Shown one piece after another: positions 5,532 through 8,484 of a stretch of 8,484 bases of DNA. Source of the DNA: Acidobacteriaceae bacterium (GTDB lineage Bacteria; Acidobacteriota; Terriglobia; Terriglobales; Acidobacteriaceae). Where the stretch lies: contig PLBX01000430.1 in assembly GCA_003135495.1 (NCBI GenBank), forward strand, positions 1 through 8,484, in the 5' to 3' direction. Under the pieces are notes generated by a model, which ran no database searches, was not told the origin of the DNA, and worked only from the letters and a program-made list of their open reading frames with translations. The position numbers and the translations under genes were made by a program. Each line of letters opens with the position of its first letter. Position 1 is the stretch's first letter.

Positions 5532-8483
5532 CTAGAAATCAAGCCTTAAAGCAAATTGAATCACGCGCGGGTTATTGACGGTTCCATAGATGGCGCCAAA
5601 AGTCGAAATGCTGCTAAGGTCCTGCATTCCAGTTGGGCCACCGGGGAGATAGAACTGAGCGTGATTGAACAAGTTGAAGAACTCAGCTCGGAACTGGAGA
5701 ACGTAGCTTTCGTGAAGTTGGAAATTCTTGAAAGCTGAAAAATCCGTATTCACGAAACGAGGGCCGTACAGCGGCGCACGCGAAAGCGGGCTAAGTTCGC
5801 CGGAAGGCGCGTGATCGTAGGCGCAGGGATTGAACCAAGCCGCGGTCGTATGCACTGCCGACGGAGCGATTCCACCTTGAGACACAAGAGCGTGGCACAA
5901 AGGATTCGAGTTGGCCATTACGACGCCCGGAGTATACGGGTCCGAGATCTGAACCGGACGATTCAGACTGCTTCCGTTCCATTGGAAATTCGTGCCGGTG
6001 CCGTTGGCACTGTCTGTGAGGAACAGCGGGAATCCGGAAGTTACTTTTTGAATCACGTTGACGTGCCAACCTCCAGCGATTGTGTTGGGAACTGCGCTCC
6101 AGTCGCCGCCGTAGCGCTTTCCTTTGCCAAAGGGCAAGTCATACAGGACGCTGGCTGTGAATTGGTCGTTCAGATTGAGCTGGGAGAGACCCCAGTCCAA
6201 CTTCCTGGTGCCGGGCAACGGCCAGTACAGAGCGCCAGGAAAAGTGCCATCGCCGTCGGGCATGCCGCTATCAAAGGTACGCGCCCAAGTGTAGCCGAGC
6301 AGCGCATAGAGACCGTGGCGGGAGCTCTTCGTCTCGGCTTTGATTTGCAGGGAATCGTACTGCGCCCGTCCCCCGTCGGAAATATTCTGCACGTTGACGA
6401 ATTGGTTGGCTTGGTAAGGCGCGACGAACGGAGTTCCGCCCGGCAGGCAACCCAGCGTGTAGCCGGAGACTGTTCCGCAAGCCGCCGGGGAGTTGAGATT
6501 CATGTTCAGCCCGTAGAACAAAATGTGGGTGCTGCGAGTACCAGCGTAGCCAGCCGTGAGAACAACGTTTCCCGGAAGCTGGTGCTCGATATTCAAGTTG
6601 AACTGCTGCACCATCCCTTGCTTGAAATTCGAGTTCTGGGAGAGCAGCGATCCGGTGAACGAGTCTGGATTTGGAGGGGCAGTGAACGGCTGGAGGTTCG
6701 GTTGTGTGAAACCGTACTTGAGCCCGCAGTTCGAAGCCGAAGCGCCCGCCGCGAAATTTCCGAATGGGCATGGGTTGGCAGGACCGAACGCACTGGCCGG
6801 GCCGAAGCCGAATTGATCAACCTCGGCGTAGTAAGGAGGATTTTGCCAAAGCCCCTGGGCACCCTGACTCCAACCTGAATCGTGGTAGATCGCATAACCG
6901 GCGCGGATGGCTGTGGTCTGGCTGCCAAATGGTTTCCATGCGATTCCGATGCGCGGCTCTATAGCGGTCTTGTCGAATTGAATGCCCACGTTTCCATTGC
7001 TGCGGACGCAATTGGTGCAACCATTGAATGGAGCATTGCCCGCGATAAGAAATTGTTTTGTGGGCCAATCAAAATTAGCTTGGCGATTTTGAGCCTCTGT
7101 GATCGGAGTCACGAGAGCCCACGCCACCCCGAGGTTGACGGTGAGATTGCTGGTGACGCGCCAATCGTCCTGCACAAAGGGACGGAACATCTTCCAGCGA
7201 CGACCAGTGGTGGCTCCGTAAAACGTCTGGTCATGAATCGCACCATAAGGCTGTCCGAGGAGCAGGTCGGCGGCGTTATCGCCGGTGAATCCACTACCTA
7301 CCAGGAAGTATCCGTCCTGAAAGCCGTTGGTCATGACGTTCATTTGATTCAGACGTATTCCGATGCCGGCTCGGATATCGTGCTTGCCGCGAATCATGTC
7401 AAACGTATCGTTGAATGTGAACACGTTTGTGCCGCCCTGGAACGGAGCAAACCCGCGATCGCCCAAAGACCAATAGCTGCTCATCTGCGTCGAACTAAGT
7501 CCGCAGCTTAGGCAATCCTTGGTGGACTGGGTCAATCCCGGAAGGGCTCCAGGGCACTTACTGTTAAGGTCGGCGCCCACGATGCCAAGAATGGCTGCTT
7601 TGCAAATCGTTCCGCCAAATTCCCCGAACGATGTGATGTGGTTGAAGATCCGGTTGTAGCCGACAGCCGCCTGATTGATGTTGTTCGACGAGAAGATATG
7701 AGTTTCAGACACTACAACGTTGCGCCCGTGATTGCTGATGAGCTGGTTGCTGCCAAATGGATTCTGTTCGGCCCACGTTGGCGAACCGCCGGGCACATAC
7801 AGGTTCGCCTGGTCGTAACTGAAGCGCGCGAAAGCCGTGTCTTTGTTGGAGAAGTTGTGATCCAGACGAATCGTGGCGTTGCCCTCGTTCAGACTCCTCA
7901 CGGGAACGTTGGAGTAGTTGATTCCGTTCGAAATCGTGTTGCCTCCGACCGGATAGAGATTGATCATGGCAAGCCCGATTGGATCGGCTAAGCCGTAACC
8001 TGTGGGGCCGCCAGTGGTTGGAATTTTATTGCAGTTCGTACCGACCACTTGGGCTCCGCCTGTAAGCACAGCGGTGGGATTGCCTGATACATCACATTGA
8101 AACGGGCCACCCGTGTAAGGGTTTGTAAGAAGTCCCGGAAAGGCGGGGTTGGAGTTAGTGATGAATGGATCGTTGGTGAAATCGCCGCCCATCTCGGCTG
8201 CGGTTGGCACTAATCCAGAAAACGGGATGCCATGCCGTTGCCGCTTGGCTTCGTAGTTCACAAAGAAGAACGTTTTGTCTTTCTGGATCGGTCCACCGAA
8301 TGCGGCGCCAAACTGATTGAGATTGAATTGCTCCTTGAAGGCAGCGAAGTAACTCTTGGCGTCAAACTTGGTATTCCGCAGGTACTCGTAAAGAGCTCCG
8401 TGAAACTGGTTGCTGCCCGATTTTGTCGTTACCAACACGGTTGGACCCGCGCGCGTTCCGTACTCGGCCGAGTAGTTGTAAGT
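5532..8483 (-). CDS. TonB-dependent receptor, Oar/OmpA-like type (5'-partial)
   Basis: Outer-membrane beta-barrel importer, energised by TonB-ExbBD, presumed to take up a large or scarce substrate such as a glycan fragment or siderophore; substrate unknown. The frame is open to the right edge and the upstream codons read NYSAEYGTRAG, typical plug sequence, so the N-terminus (signal peptide, probable carboxypeptidase-regulatory domain, TonB box, first part of the plug) is outside the window; the GTG at 8438 is not a real start. Numbering from there: plug remainder VTTKSGSNQFHG (3-14) and LRNTKFDAKSYF (20-31), GGPIQKDKTFFFVNYE (48-63), barrel strands including FVQDDWRVTSNLTVNLG (421-437), QFNLNIEHQLPGN (612-624), LYDLPFGKGKRYGG (765-778), AEFFNLFNHAQF (918-929), ending QFALRLDF with the terminal Phe recognised by the BAM complex. 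Fourteen cysteines occur in seven close pairs, presumably in extracellular loops. A strong terminator follows the stop. Confidence 0.94.
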   Translation of the reverse strand, partial: TYNYSAEYGTRAGPTVLVTTKSGSNQFHGALYEYLRNTKFDAKSYFAAFKEQFNLNQFGAAFGGPIQKDKTFFFVNYEAKRQRHGIPFSGLVPTAAEMGGDFTNDPFITNSNPAFPGLLTNPYTGGPFQCDVSGNPTAVLTGGAQVVGTNCNKIPTTGGPTGYGLADPIGLAMINLYPVGGNTISNGINYSNVPVRSLNEGNATIRLDHNFSNKDTAFARFSYDQANLYVPGGSPTWAEQNPFGSNQLISNHGRNVVVSETHIFSSNNINQAAVGYNRIFNHITSFGEFGGTICKAAILGIVGADLNSKCPGALPGLTQSTKDCLSCGLSSTQMSSYWSLGDRGFAPFQGGTNVFTFNDTFDMIRGKHDIRAGIGIRLNQMNVMTNGFQDGYFLVGSGFTGDNAADLLLGQPYGAIHDQTFYGATTGRRWKMFRPFVQDDWRVTSNLTVNLGVAWALVTPITEAQNRQANFDWPTKQFLIAGNAPFNGCTNCVRSNGNVGIQFDKTAIEPRIGIAWKPFGSQTTAIRAGYAIYHDSGWSQGAQGLWQNPPYYAEVDQFGFGPASAFGPANPCPFGNFAAGASASNCGLKYGFTQPNLQPFTAPPNPDSFTGSLLSQNSNFKQGMVQQFNLNIEHQLPGNVVLTAGYAGTRSTHILFYGLNMNLNSPAACGTVSGYTLGCLPGGTPFVAPYQANQFVNVQNISDGGRAQYDSLQIKAETKSSRHGLYALLGYTWARTFDSGMPDGDGTFPGALYWPLPGTRKLDWGLSQLNLNDQFTASVLYDLPFGKGKRYGGDWSAVPNTIAGGWHVNVIQKVTSGFPLFLTDSANGTGTNFQWNGSSLNRPVQISDPYTPGVVMANSNPLCHALVSQGGIAPSAVHTTAAWFNPCAYDHAPSGELSPLSRAPLYGPRFVNTDFSAFKNFQLHESYVLQFRAEFFNLFNHAQFYLPGGPTGMQDLSSISTFGAIYGTVNNPRVIQFALRLDF

Positions 8484-8484
8484 C

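Noticed and set aside
5811..6878. Long + strand open frame (355 codons) opposite the TonB receptor
   Set aside because: It is fully antisense to a strongly supported receptor, has no recognisable domain and its composition looks like a GC-driven shadow.
6882..7511. Second + strand open frame (209 codons) opposite the receptor
   Set aside because: Same reasoning: antisense to conserved barrel sequence with no family resemblance.
8436..8438. GTG as the true start of the TonB receptor
   Set aside because: The in-frame sequence upstream continues typical plug-domain residues, and starting here would remove the signal peptide and most of the plug.

Overview
The window looks like chromosomal DNA from a Gram-negative, moderately GC-rich bacterium, most likely a member of the Acidobacteriota (Terriglobia/Koribacter-like). 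This placement is inference from protein style: a very large Oar/OmpA-type TonB-dependent receptor ending in the outer-membrane Phe signature, and a GAF-GAF-SpoIIE phosphatase of a kind common in that phylum. No marker gene is present to fix the taxonomy.

There are four genes in two convergent pairs. On the + strand, a tandem-GAF PP2C/SpoIIE-type serine phosphatase (frame open to the left edge, so its start lies outside the window) overlaps by 4 nt with a complete lysA, encoding diaminopimelate decarboxylase. The GTGA overlap suggests they are co-translated, which places a stress or signalling phosphatase beside the last step of lysine synthesis. On the - strand, read from the right edge inward, a large TonB-dependent receptor (5' end outside the window) is followed by a strong intrinsic terminator. 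After it comes a complete secreted protein that joins a TIM-barrel-like, glycosidase-resembling N-terminal half to a C-terminal SUMF1/FGE-like domain. The two pairs converge in a 65-bp gap holding a modest GC hairpin.

The - strand pair could form a small envelope module for an extracellular, possibly glycan, substrate: an outer-membrane importer plus an exported carbohydrate-type enzyme. That is inference from adjacency and fold resemblance only. The least ordinary items are the SUMF1 domain lacking both catalytic cysteines of formylglycine-generating enzymes, and a 15-bp hairpin embedded in frame inside that gene whose only two imperfections become G-U wobbles in the sense mRNA. I saw no tRNA, rRNA, CRISPR array, insertion sequence or phage gene. 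No gene-free stretch exceeds 300 bases.
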